Assembly (NCBI GenBank): GCA_020634565.1
Contig: JACKBN010000009.1
Coordinates: 124,001 to 188,000, forward strand
Source of the DNA: Ardenticatenaceae bacterium
Lineage (GTDB): Bacteria; Chloroflexota; Anaerolineae; Promineifilales; Promineifilaceae
DNA length: 64,000 nucleotides
Direction: 5' to 3'
The notes beneath the pieces were generated by a model, which was not told where the DNA came from, did no database searches, and saw nothing but the letters and a program-made list of their open reading frames with translations. Positions 36,489 through 45,006 of this stretch are shown piece after piece. Position 1 is the stretch's first letter, and every line of letters begins with the position of its first letter. Both the position numbers and the translations under genes were made by a program.

Positions 36489-36713
36489 TTATTTTCCCCC
36501 GCCAAAACGCTTCACAGAACGGTAAGCAGTCGCTGATGAACCATTCCAGTTGATGCGCTTGACATGATCGTTCATTTCCACAGTCAGCTTATGACGCCCT
36601 TTTGCCCGACGGCTCTTCAAAACGTTGCGTCCACCTTTTGTCTTCATACGTTCACGAAAACCATGAACACGTTTCCGACGACGAATTTTGGGTTGATATG
36701 TGCGCTTTGGCAT
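36489..36713 (-). CDS. rpmH: Ribosomal protein L34 with C-terminal extension
   Basis: 74 aa. The first 46 residues are a normal L34 (MPKRTYQPKIRRRKRVHGF ... RRAKGRHKLTV). L34 usually ends here at about 44-47 residues. This one continues for 28 residues (EMNDHVKRINWNGSSAT and on, to FGGGK) before the stop. AGGAGA lies upstream of the ATG at 36713. An intrinsic terminator directly before the ribosome site probably ends the murA transcript. Confidence 0.92.
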   Translation of the reverse strand: MPKRTYQPKIRRRKRVHGFRERMKTKGGRNVLKSRRAKGRHKLTVEMNDHVKRINWNGSSATAYRSVKRFGGGK

Positions 36714-36726
36714 AAGTAGTTCTCCT

Positions 36727-36751
36727 AAAAAAACCAGGGCTTGAAGCCCTG
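36727..36751 (-). terminator. Terminator between murA and rpmH
   Basis: On the minus strand CAGGGCTTCAAGCCCTG is followed by a T7 run and then at once by the AGGAGA of rpmH. It can end murA transcription, but lies so close to the rpmH ribosome site that it may also form in the rpmH leader. Confidence 0.8.
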
Positions 36752-36892
36752 AAGTTAATATCGAATCGGTTTTAACGGCCGTATACCTAAAAACTTATAG
36801 GCAACAGCAGACTTCCCTTCTTGTAAACGACGGAAAATTATACCTAAGCCACAAGTGGTGGTCAAATAAATTGTGGCCCAAACCGATAAGCG

Positions 36893-38185
36893 TCAAGAAA
36901 CTCTTTGAATATTTGCCCCCAACGCCTGCAGCTTCCTTTCAATTTGCTCATATCCCCGATCAATTTGCTGAATATTGTGAATGGTGCTGCGCCCTTTGGC
37001 ACACAAAGCAGCCAAGATCATCGCCATACCCGCGCGAATATCGGGGCTGGGCACTCCGTGTGGGCTGGCATTCAGCTGGTTGCCACCCAAAATCATCACG
37101 CGGTGTGGATCACACAGCACAATACGCGCCCCCATAAAAGTAAGATTATCCACAAAAAAGAAGCGACTTTCGTACATCCAGTCGTGCAGCAGCACCGAAC
37201 CTTCTGACTGCGTGGCGATGACCACAGCAATGCTCATCAAATCAGGCGGAAAGCCCGGCCAGGGCATCGGCTTGATTTCAGGAATACGGCCACCCAAAGC
37301 TGGCTTGATTTTCAGGGATTGATTGGCTGGCACCACAATATCATTGCCCTCGTCCCACCAATGCACGCCTAGCTTATCGTACACAATGCGAATCATGCCC
37401 AGATTTTCCGGCTGGGCATCCTGAATGCGAATTTCGCCGCCCGTAACGGCCGCTGCGCCAATGAAGCTGCCCACTTCCATAAAATCGGAGCCAATGCGGA
37501 ACTCGCCACCATTCAGGCGTTCCACACCCTGAATCGAGAGCCGGTTGCTGCCAATACCCTCAATTTGAGCCCCTAAACCATTGAGAAAATTACACAGATC
37601 GCGCACGTGAGGTTCACAGGCGGCATTGTCAATCACCGTTTCCCCTTTGGCCAGCACCGCAGCCATGACGGTGTTTTCGGTAGCCGTTACGCTGGCTTCG
37701 GGCAACAGCAGATAGCCTGCGCCGTGCAGTCCATCCGCATTCATATGGAACAGGCCGCGCTGCTTCATTTGTACGGCCGTTCCCAATGCCTCCAGCGCGG
37801 TAATGTGGGTGTCTAACGGCCGTCCGCCAATCACATCCCCACCCGGCAGCGGCAGCGTCACCTGCCCCATCCGCGCCAGCATCGGCCCGGAAAAGACAAA
37901 CGAGGCCCGAATTTTACTGGCCAAACCGCTGTCCAGCTCCGTTTTGTTCACATTGGCCGCATGAATCCGCCAGCTCCCACCGCCAAGATCGGTCACTTCT
38001 ACCCCTAAATCTTGCAATAAATCAAGCGTAAAAATAACGTCCTGAATGTGCGGAATATTGTGCAGCACCACCGGCTGGTCGGTCAGCAGGCAGGCTGGCA
38101 GCAGCTTCAGCGCCGCATTTTTGTTGCCGCTCACCTTGACCGTGCCGCTTAATGAATTGCCGCCTTCAATTACAAACCGTTCCAT
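36893..38185 (-). CDS. murA: UDP-N-acetylglucosamine 1-carboxyvinyltransferase with Asp in place of the catalytic Cys
   Basis: About 430 aa. It performs the first committed step of peptidoglycan synthesis, transferring enolpyruvate from PEP to UDP-GlcNAc. The N-terminal KVSGNKNAALK and the GEMFPFPPDLM-like region (MPWPGFPPDLM) fit MurA. The mobile catalytic loop reads LPLPGGDVIGGRP, so the residue matching E. coli Cys115 is Asp117. Asp at this place is known from naturally fosfomycin-insensitive MurA of mycobacteria and chlamydiae. The start at 38185 has GAGGAA upstream. Confidence 0.92.
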   Translation of the reverse strand: MERFVIEGGNSLSGTVKVSGNKNAALKLLPACLLTDQPVVLHNIPHIQDVIFTLDLLQDLGVEVTDLGGGSWRIHAANVNKTELDSGLASKIRASFVFSGPMLARMGQVTLPLPGGDVIGGRPLDTHITALEALGTAVQMKQRGLFHMNADGLHGAGYLLLPEASVTATENTVMAAVLAKGETVIDNAACEPHVRDLCNFLNGLGAQIEGIGSNRLSIQGVERLNGGEFRIGSDFMEVGSFIGAAAVTGGEIRIQDAQPENLGMIRIVYDKLGVHWWDEGNDIVVPANQSLKIKPALGGRIPEIKPMPWPGFPPDLMSIAVVIATQSEGSVLLHDWMYESRFFFVDNLTFMGARIVLCDPHRVMILGGNQLNASPHGVPSPDIRAGMAMILAALCAKGRSTIHNIQQIDRGYEQIERKLQALGANIQRVS

Positions 38186-38372
38186 AACCTTTTCCTCTTC
38201 CTGGCGATCACCCATCATGAGGCATCATGTGGTCCTCATCTGCATGGATGGCCTGTTTTTAATGAATACCCTTCCCCACCAAATTCTAACGGTCAGCAGA
38301 CGGCCGTACAAATCGGAAAAGCCATTGCTAACCCACAGCTTACACAGCCCAAAATTGAACCTTAAACGCTTT

Positions 38373-38454
38373 TTGCCTCTAACCCACTCCTGACATACAA
38401 TCAAGCCAAATCAAATGAACATTGTCGCCCGACCATCTTTTGGCCGGGCTTTTT
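38373..38454 (+). promoter_or_regulatory. typA promoter with terminator in its leader
   Basis: TTGCCT (38373-38378) and TACAAT (38396-38401) are 17 bp apart. GCCCGACC (38427-38434) and GGCCGGGC (38442-38449) then form a stem followed by T5 (38450-38454), about 45 bp before the typA ATG. Upstream murA is divergent, so the terminator can only act on this leader. An attenuator or small leader RNA is likely. Confidence 0.55.
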
Positions 38455-38498
38455 CATGAACGCACGGAACAACGTGCGAAGGATCAAGAACAAAATTT

Positions 38499-40331
38499 AT
38501 GGCTTTACAACCTCGTAACGATATTCGCAACATCGCCATTATTGCCCACGTGGATCACGGCAAAACCACGCTGGTCGATGGCATGCTGCGCCAAACCAAC
38601 GTTTTCCGCGCCAACCAGGAAATGCAAGAGCGTGTTCTCGACTCCAACGATTTGGAGAAGGAACGCGGCATTACCATTTTGGCTAAAAATACCAGCATTG
38701 TGTACGACGGCACCACCATCAACATCGTCGATACCCCCGGCCATGCCGACTTTGGCGGCGAGGTGGAGCGCGTAGTAAACATGGTAGACGGCGCGCTGCT
38801 CCTGGTAGACGCCGTGGAAGGCCCCATGCCCCAAACCCGCTTTGTGCTGCGTCAGGCGCTGGAAAAAGGGGTAAAGGTCATTGTGGTTGTCAACAAGATT
38901 GACCGCCCAGCCGCCCGCCCCGACTATGTGGTCAACGCCACGTTTGACCTGTTCATCGACCTGGGGGCCACGGAAGAGCAAGCTGATTTCCCGGTGATTT
39001 ACACCAAGGCGCTGGAAGGCAAGGCTGGGGAAGACCCGGATGAATTGGCCGAAGATTTACGGCCGTTATTCGAAACAATCGTCAACTACCTGCCCGCGCC
39101 CATGATCGACCCCGACGGCCCCACCCAACTGCTGGTCACCACGCTGGAATATAGCAGCTACGTCGGCAAAATCGCCGTCGGGCGGCTCACCAGCGGCACC
39201 ATCACCGACGGCCAGCAAATCATGCACATCCGCGCCAGCGGTGAAATGGAGCCCGGCAAAATTACCAAGCTGTACACCTTCCGCGATTTGCAGCGCGTGG
39301 AGCAAGAACAGGTGCAGGCAGGCGACATCGTGGCCATCGCCGGTTTTCCCGATGTAGGCATTGGCGATACGCTAGCCGACCCGAACGATCCGCGTCCACT
39401 GCCGCCTATCAAGGTAGAAGAACCAACGGTACGCATGACCTTCCGCGTCAACGACAGCCCGTTTGCCGGTAAAGAAGGCAAATTTGTCACCAGCCGCCAA
39501 ATTCGGGAACGATTGCTGCGCGAGTTGGAAAGCAACGTCGCCATGCGCGTGGAAGAAACTGAGAAGTCAGGCGAATTTATCGTGTCTGGGCGCGGCGAGC
39601 TGCATCTGGCGATCCTCATCGAGACGATGCGTCGCGAAGGGTACGAGTTTGCCATTAGCCGCCCCGAAGTAATTTTTAAGGATGGTGAAAACGGCCGTAC
39701 TGAACCCGTCGAAAAGCTCTTCCTGGAAGTGCACAACGATTATCTTGGCCCCGTCAGCGAAATGCTGGGACGGCGGCGCGGCTTGATGCAAACCATTCAC
39801 TATGGGGAAGATGGCACCGTTTATGCCGAATACCTGGTGCCCACCCGCGGCATCCTGGGTTTCCGCCAGCCATTCCTCACGGCGACGCGCGGCACCGGCA
39901 TTTACCACACCCTGTTCCACGATTACGAACCAATCAAAGGCGAAATTGAAACGCAAGAATTTGGCTCCCTGGTTGCTATGGAAGCCGGACCCGTGAGCGC
40001 CTACGCCCTGCAAGGGTTGCAACAGCGCGGCACCTTCTTTGTGCTGCCAGCAGAGGAAGTGTACAGCGGTCAGGTGGTGGGCCAGCACATCCGCAACGAG
40101 GATTTGGTGGTGAATGTGTGCAAAACCAAGGTGCTCAGCGCAGTCCGCACCGGCCCCACAGCCATTGCCGAAGCGCTGCACACACCGCGTATCATGTCGC
40201 TGGATGAGTCAATTGAGTATTTGGCGAAAGATGATCTGCTGGAAGTAACCCCGTCGGCGCTGCGTATCCGCAAAAAAGAACTGCGTCACGATGTGCGTAT
40301 GCGGGAGATCAAGAAGGCAAAGAAAGGCTAG
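38499..40331 (+). CDS. typA: Ribosome-associated GTPase TypA/BipA
   Basis: 610 aa, full length. The GTPase domain has IIAHVDHGKTTLVDGM (G1, about residues 14-29), the switch ERGITI, DTPGHADFGGEV (G3) and NKIDRP (G4). EF-G-like domains II, III and V and the C-terminal TypA domain follow, ending in the basic RKKELRHDVRMREIKKAKK. It binds 70S ribosomes and helps 50S assembly and stress responses in relatives. Its leader contains an intrinsic terminator. Confidence 0.95.
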   Translation: MALQPRNDIRNIAIIAHVDHGKTTLVDGMLRQTNVFRANQEMQERVLDSNDLEKERGITILAKNTSIVYDGTTINIVDTPGHADFGGEVERVVNMVDGALLLVDAVEGPMPQTRFVLRQALEKGVKVIVVVNKIDRPAARPDYVVNATFDLFIDLGATEEQADFPVIYTKALEGKAGEDPDELAEDLRPLFETIVNYLPAPMIDPDGPTQLLVTTLEYSSYVGKIAVGRLTSGTITDGQQIMHIRASGEMEPGKITKLYTFRDLQRVEQEQVQAGDIVAIAGFPDVGIGDTLADPNDPRPLPPIKVEEPTVRMTFRVNDSPFAGKEGKFVTSRQIRERLLRELESNVAMRVEETEKSGEFIVSGRGELHLAILIETMRREGYEFAISRPEVIFKDGENGRTEPVEKLFLEVHNDYLGPVSEMLGRRRGLMQTIHYGEDGTVYAEYLVPTRGILGFRQPFLTATRGTGIYHTLFHDYEPIKGEIETQEFGSLVAMEAGPVSAYALQGLQQRGTFFVLPAEEVYSGQVVGQHIRNEDLVVNVCKTKVLSAVRTGPTAIAEALHTPRIMSLDESIEYLAKDDLLEVTPSALRIRKKELRHDVRMREIKKAKKG

Positions 40332-40334
40332 AAG

Positions 40335-40389
40335 ATGACAAAGTGACGGAGTAACAAGTGGTCACCTTGTCACTCCGTCACCTTGTCAT
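40335..40389. repeat. Long mirrored hairpin between convergent genes
   Basis: The stretch 40335-40360 (ATGACAAAGTGACGGAGTAA and on) pairs with 40363-40389 (CACCTTGTCACTCCGTCACC and on) with few mismatches and a two-base loop. The right arm reaches into the stop codon of the following minus-strand gene. It may terminate both genes. Confidence 0.7.
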
Positions 40390-43300
40390 TCGTTCGCGTC
40401 GCGGGCGCAGCGGAAACCTGCGCCAATGTGCGATTCGTCCAAAACGAAGGTGTTGGGATCTGTGGGGGAGAGTGCCCAGCGCATCGTGGTCGTGATATCT
40501 TCCGGCGGATCAACCCAGGAACCACCCCGCAATACTTTTAACCCCGTGTCTGTGTCGTTATACCCAATGTCTGGCAACGCCAGGTTGTAAAAGTCAGGAT
40601 CGTACCAATCCTGCACCCACTCGGCAGCGCCACCCGCCATGCCCATCACGCCAAACGGGCTAGCCCCGTCAGGCAGCCCGTCCACCCGCACAAAGGCGCG
40701 TGAGAAAAAGACGGAGAGGGATTGGTCCAGATTGTTGTTGAAAATGGCCGTTTCGTACAGCACCGGCGTTGAATCTCCCCACGGATAAAGACGATCGTCC
40801 GTTCCCCTAGCCGCATATTCCCACTCTGCTTCCGTAGGCAAACGCCCATCCACAGCCGCACAGTAAGCATTGGCCCCTTCCCAGGTAATCCAGGTAGCCG
40901 GATAGCGGGCCGAGCCGGGGCGGGCGTCAAACACCCCCAAATTGTTCAATATATTGGTGAGGGAGGTGAAAACGGCCGTTGTGGCACAATCAGCCCCGTT
41001 ACAGGCACCGGTGTTCCCACCCTGCCGATTCAGGAAATCGGTATACTGCTGCACCGTCACTTCATATTGGTCCAGGTAGAAACTGTCCACCGTCACCGGG
41101 TGCAAAGGATTGTCGGCCTCATCATCGGCGTTGGCTACGCCCATCTGGAACGACCCGCCCGTGATAAACAGCATGGGCATGTTGTCTTGCTCACGAATAA
41201 AAGAATTGAGCTGGGCATCCACCGCTAGCTGCGCCGGATCGGGCGTGGCGGTGGGCTGGTTGGGCACAGTTGCCTCAGGTGTGTTTTCGATGGCCTCTTG
41301 CGCCAGCCGGGTGGCCTGAGCCGCCACGGTGGCCAGCTGCGCTTCGGCCGTGGCCGCCTGCGCGGTGGCTTCTTCCTGGCTTTCCACTTCGGCCCGCTCG
41401 GCCACCAATGTTTGGTTGGCCGCCACTTCAGCCGTGGCTACCGCATTATCCGAGGTGGCCATAGCCTGGACCGTGGCTGCTTCCAGCGCATCGGTGGTGC
41501 TCACAATGGCCAAACGATCGGCAGCAACGGCCGTTTCTCGCGCTTCCACACTGGCTCTAGTTGCTTCTTGAGCAACCTCTTCTCGCTCCTGCTGCACATT
41601 TTGCAGATAGGCCAAACTCACCGCACCACCAATAACCAAGAGCAAAATCACAATCAAGGCATAATTAAAGTTACGTGCCCGACGAGCCGCCTGCGATTCC
41701 GCTTCGGCACGTTGGCTCTGTTCTTGAGCCAACTGTCGCGCCTGCTCCAGCTCGCGCTGCTGCTGCGCCTGCTTTTCCTCAATTTCCAGCTGAAGCGCCG
41801 CTCTACTGGCATCCACATACTCTTGCTCCAGCTTGTTCAAATCCTCAAATAGCAGCGCCTCTTGCAGCTGCCTGCCGCGCAGCAGCGCCCCCGGATCGCG
41901 GTCACGTGTATCCCACTCTTCAGCCTGAGCGGTGAAGCGCAGCCGGTGACGCAGCACCACGCGCTCATCCTCCAGCCACTCCACCAGGCGCGGCCAATTT
42001 CGCACCAGCGCCTCGTGTGCCACTTCAAATTGATCGGCTTCCGGCTTCTCGCCGTCGGTCTGGCGCAGCAAACGGGCATCCACCAGCTTTTGCAGCACAC
42101 GGTCAATGCGGTCGTTGGCCTCGCCGGATTGATAAAGATCGCGGCGCGTGGCGCGACTGCGGGTGAATTCCACCCCCGAGCTTGGCCGCACCAGCCGCAG
42201 CAAAATACGTTTGGCCGCATTTTGTTCTTCCGGGATCATGCTGTTGTAGAGCAAATCGGCCGTGGAGGCGAGTGCCCTCATCACGCCACCCAAACGGCGG
42301 TAGGCGTCCCAGGTGATGCGGTTGCGCTCGCGATGATCCCACAGCTGGAGAAGGGCAAATTGCAGCAAGGGCAAGGCGGCTGGCTCACCCACAATCTCAC
42401 GAACCAGGGCTTCAATCAGGCCATCTTCAAATTTGAGCCCGATTGCCTGGGCCGGCTGCTCAATAGCCGCATGCAGTTCACTGGCATTCATGGCCGTGAC
42501 GCGCACCAGGCCTTGCTTAAACATCGCCTCAAACATGGGCACTTTGTTGAGGTAGCTTTCGTAATCCGTGCGCATGGTGAGGATGACCACGTGGCGGTTC
42601 TCACGCGTGTTAACCAGCCCTAGCAGGTTATCAATAAAAGCGTCTCGCTCCTGGTCATCATGACAAAGTGTGAAGGTTTCTTCAAATTGATCGATGGTTA
42701 GCACGGCAGGGACTTTGCTGCTTTCCTGGACAAGCTTGGCCAGATGGTCCGTGTTGCTGACAAAGGCCGCGCTATTTTCGGTGATCCATTCGGCCGAATC
42801 AGCCCCTTCTGGCTGTAGCAGCTTGGCCAGCTGGGTTAGCGGGGTGGCGCTGGGCACGATGGGTGGGTAATAGTGCCAGTCGGCGCTGCCGGGTAAAGCG
42901 TCCTCTTCCAGTTTAGGCAGCAGCCCAGCCAGCACCACGGATGATTTGCCGCTGCCTGATGGCCCCACAACCGCCACCAATCGGCTAACCAGAACCTGAT
43001 CCAGCAGTTCACGAATGAGCTGATCACGGCCGTAAAATAAATGTTGGTTATTTTCGTTAAACGCTTCCAGGCCAATGTAGGGGCAGCGGGAATCGGGGAT
43101 TTCTGGTTGGGTGGTGGCGTCAAAATCATCCAGGACGGCTTCCGGGGTTTCTTTGCCTGCGTGAAAGAGTTGATTATGCCAATAGTCCAGCAAGCTTTGG
43201 GCCGCTTCGCGGTCTTCGGTATTGTCGATAAAAGCACCGGCAGCCTCGCCCCGGTTGAGAAATTCGGTTACGTCGGCCCAAAAATCTGTTTCATCCTCGG

Positions 43301-43409
43301 CATCCTTGTTTTTACGCCTCTCTTTTAGCAGCTCCCGGTGGGAGTCACGCAAAGAGGTAAAGGACATGAAGGGAATGAATTCTTCGGAAGTCGCGTCTGA
43401 ATGGCTCAT
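40386..43409 (-). CDS. STAND ATPase fused to a transmembrane segment and FGE-sulfatase domain
   Basis: 1007 aa in four parts: an N-terminal region (1-120); a STAND-type NTPase (nSTAND1-like) with Walker A VGPSGSGKSSVV near residue 149, Walker B LTIDQFEE near 230 and a helical arm; a Gln/Glu/Ala-rich coiled coil with one TM (about 578-600, ALIVILLLVIGGAVSLAYL); and a C-terminal FGE-sulfatase-type domain (GGSFQMGVANADDEADN near 749, ending GAGFRCAR). The catalytic Cys pair of true formylglycine-generating enzymes was not recognised. The ATG overlaps the stop of the partner gene by 4 bp. Related architectures occur in NTP-dependent conflict and signalling systems. Confidence 0.8.
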   Translation of the reverse strand: MSHSDATSEEFIPFMSFTSLRDSHRELLKERRKNKDAEDETDFWADVTEFLNRGEAAGAFIDNTEDREAAQSLLDYWHNQLFHAGKETPEAVLDDFDATTQPEIPDSRCPYIGLEAFNENNQHLFYGRDQLIRELLDQVLVSRLVAVVGPSGSGKSSVVLAGLLPKLEEDALPGSADWHYYPPIVPSATPLTQLAKLLQPEGADSAEWITENSAAFVSNTDHLAKLVQESSKVPAVLTIDQFEETFTLCHDDQERDAFIDNLLGLVNTRENRHVVILTMRTDYESYLNKVPMFEAMFKQGLVRVTAMNASELHAAIEQPAQAIGLKFEDGLIEALVREIVGEPAALPLLQFALLQLWDHRERNRITWDAYRRLGGVMRALASTADLLYNSMIPEEQNAAKRILLRLVRPSSGVEFTRSRATRRDLYQSGEANDRIDRVLQKLVDARLLRQTDGEKPEADQFEVAHEALVRNWPRLVEWLEDERVVLRHRLRFTAQAEEWDTRDRDPGALLRGRQLQEALLFEDLNKLEQEYVDASRAALQLEIEEKQAQQQRELEQARQLAQEQSQRAEAESQAARRARNFNYALIVILLLVIGGAVSLAYLQNVQQEREEVAQEATRASVEARETAVAADRLAIVSTTDALEAATVQAMATSDNAVATAEVAANQTLVAERAEVESQEEATAQAATAEAQLATVAAQATRLAQEAIENTPEATVPNQPTATPDPAQLAVDAQLNSFIREQDNMPMLFITGGSFQMGVANADDEADNPLHPVTVDSFYLDQYEVTVQQYTDFLNRQGGNTGACNGADCATTAVFTSLTNILNNLGVFDARPGSARYPATWITWEGANAYCAAVDGRLPTEAEWEYAARGTDDRLYPWGDSTPVLYETAIFNNNLDQSLSVFFSRAFVRVDGLPDGASPFGVMGMAGGAAEWVQDWYDPDFYNLALPDIGYNDTDTGLKVLRGGSWVDPPEDITTTMRWALSPTDPNTFVLDESHIGAGFRCARDANE

Positions 43410-44743
43410 TTGTTAAATTGCCTCAACAATAGATCGATTTGCTCTCCAACGCGTTGGAGTTCGGTGCAAAGGGAGAGTAATTCTAAATCCACTTCACGGA
43501 AGCGGTGGCCAACATAAGTATGGTAGCGCATGAACAGGCGTCGCACTTTGGAGTTTAGCTGTTGTTCAAGCGCTGGTTCCAGGTCGGCAATGACTTTGCT
43601 CAGGTTCGCGGCCCATTCTTCTTCGCTGTGGGCATCAATTAATTCCTGGGTCATGGGCTGGAGATCGTACCAGGCGTCTTCCAATTCTTCGAGGTTATTT
43701 TGGGAAACGGCCGCTTTCACCCGGCGAATCTCATCATCAATACTTTGCCAGGCGTTGTGCTCACGTACCAGAGCTTTCAGCCGCTCATCCAGACCCGCCA
43801 GGGCCGATTTGCCGCTTTTGACCTCTTCGACCATGCTGTCCATGGCAACATCTGCTTCCACCAGACTGGTGCTGATGGTGGTGATGGCTTTTTCCAAATT
43901 ATCCAGTCGCAGGGCACTGGCCACGGCTACCAGCTGGGCGTTGATGCGCGTGGGGTGCCGATTAAGCACGCGGTAAAGCAACTGAACACCCTCTTCTAAA
44001 GCTTGCAGATCATCCCCGTCTACGGCCGTTTGCAGATGCCCCTTCACCGTTTCCAGCTGGTTGGCCCAGCGCATATTGCTGCCAGCAAAGGTTTCGCTTT
44101 TGGAAAGCGTGACCATATCGCTGATTTTGGCCTGGAGCTCCGGCTCGGCGATAGCGATGTCATCCCAGGCCATGTCGTCATCTGGCAGCCGCTTTTGGTC
44201 GCGGTAGATGAGGTCATACTGCGTTTCCAAAATCTGAAACAGGTCGTGGATCTGCTTATAGTCGTTCATCTGATCAATTTGTTGGGAAGCGGCCTGGAAA
44301 TCGGTTTGGAAGGTAACAACGGCCGTACGCACATCTTCCCGCGTGAGCATCCGTACAATGGCCCCAAAGCTTTTGCTGGCAATCATCGTGTTGGATTTAT
44401 CCTGCTGCGGCAGAATGTCTGCCTGGTGAATTTCGATGCGGGCCGAAGATGGGTCTTCGTCAATTTCCTCGACGATGATGGCCTCGATGTTTACATGCGG
44501 GCGCAGCTCACGGAAAGCAGCCACAAGCACATTGATCCGCTTGCGGCGGTCAAAATGGATAATCAGCTCGCGCGCTTTATCTTTTTTAACGGCGCCAGGA
44601 AGGTTTTCAAAATCCAGCCTGAGCTCAAAACAGAGATCACGCAGGTCGTCTTCGCTGAAGGAATCGTTGATGGCACGCAATAATTTTCGGAGATCGACTG
44701 GTTGTTCCTGGCCGTTATCTGCGGTTTGTGAGGCGTCTGTCAT
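43406..44743 (-). CDS. Adaptor protein: death-like/effector-associated N-terminal domain plus coiled coil
   Basis: 445 aa. Residues 15-80 (LRKLLRAINDSFSEDDLRDLCFELR and following, ending LRPHVN) form a small six-helix domain of the type used as adaptors in bacterial STAND systems. The rest is a long helical coiled coil with no enzyme motif. It is translated just before the STAND-FGE protein and overlaps it by 4 bp, so the two likely form a complex in which this protein recruits other parts through its N-terminal domain. Confidence 0.6.
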   Translation of the reverse strand: MTDASQTADNGQEQPVDLRKLLRAINDSFSEDDLRDLCFELRLDFENLPGAVKKDKARELIIHFDRRKRINVLVAAFRELRPHVNIEAIIVEEIDEDPSSARIEIHQADILPQQDKSNTMIASKSFGAIVRMLTREDVRTAVVTFQTDFQAASQQIDQMNDYKQIHDLFQILETQYDLIYRDQKRLPDDDMAWDDIAIAEPELQAKISDMVTLSKSETFAGSNMRWANQLETVKGHLQTAVDGDDLQALEEGVQLLYRVLNRHPTRINAQLVAVASALRLDNLEKAITTISTSLVEADVAMDSMVEEVKSGKSALAGLDERLKALVREHNAWQSIDDEIRRVKAAVSQNNLEELEDAWYDLQPMTQELIDAHSEEEWAANLSKVIADLEPALEQQLNSKVRRLFMRYHTYVGHRFREVDLELLSLCTELQRVGEQIDLLLRQFNK

Positions 44744-44856
44744 CTTTCTTAATGAAACTGCGGTTGTGTTCGATACTACACTGGTTTCAGTAGGTTTTAC
44801 AGGCAGTCTGCCTAGAAAGATTATATGTCAAGTAGGAGGTTTTGTAAACGAATCAT

Positions 44857-44886
44857 AAAAAACGGCCGTGTTGAACAACGGCCGTT
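44857..44886 (-). terminator. Terminator built from two ACGGCCGT palindromes
   Basis: AACGGCCGT (44861-44869) and ACGGCCGTT (44878-44886) form a stem with an 8-nt loop. On the minus strand a T run follows. The iterated palindrome supplies both arms of the hairpin. Confidence 0.7.
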
Positions 44887-44944
44887 ACAAATCACGCCGA
44901 TACGGTTGAAGTATGATGCTCCGAATTGCAGCTATTTTAGAAAG

Positions 44945-44975
44945 GCAGAGCCGCCCTCCAAGCGGCCGGCTCTGC
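44945..44975 (-). terminator. Terminator after the MinD-like gene
   Basis: GCAGAGCCG (44945-44953) pairs with CGGCTCTGC (44967-44975), followed on the minus strand by CTTTCT. It lies about 30 bp after the stop at 45007. Confidence 0.6.
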
Positions 44976-45006
44976 AACTTATATGCCAGCTAAAAAGGCT
45001 CTAAAC

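Noticed and set aside
36489..38500. Replication origin near rpmH
   Set aside because: No dnaA gene, no cluster of TTATCCACA-type boxes and no AT-rich unwinding region were found. murA occupies the usual dnaA side.
40337..40345. CAAAGTGAC as another copy of the composite element half site
   Set aside because: It differs at the core (GTGAC in place of GTCAC) and is explained by the mirrored hairpin between typA and the STAND gene.
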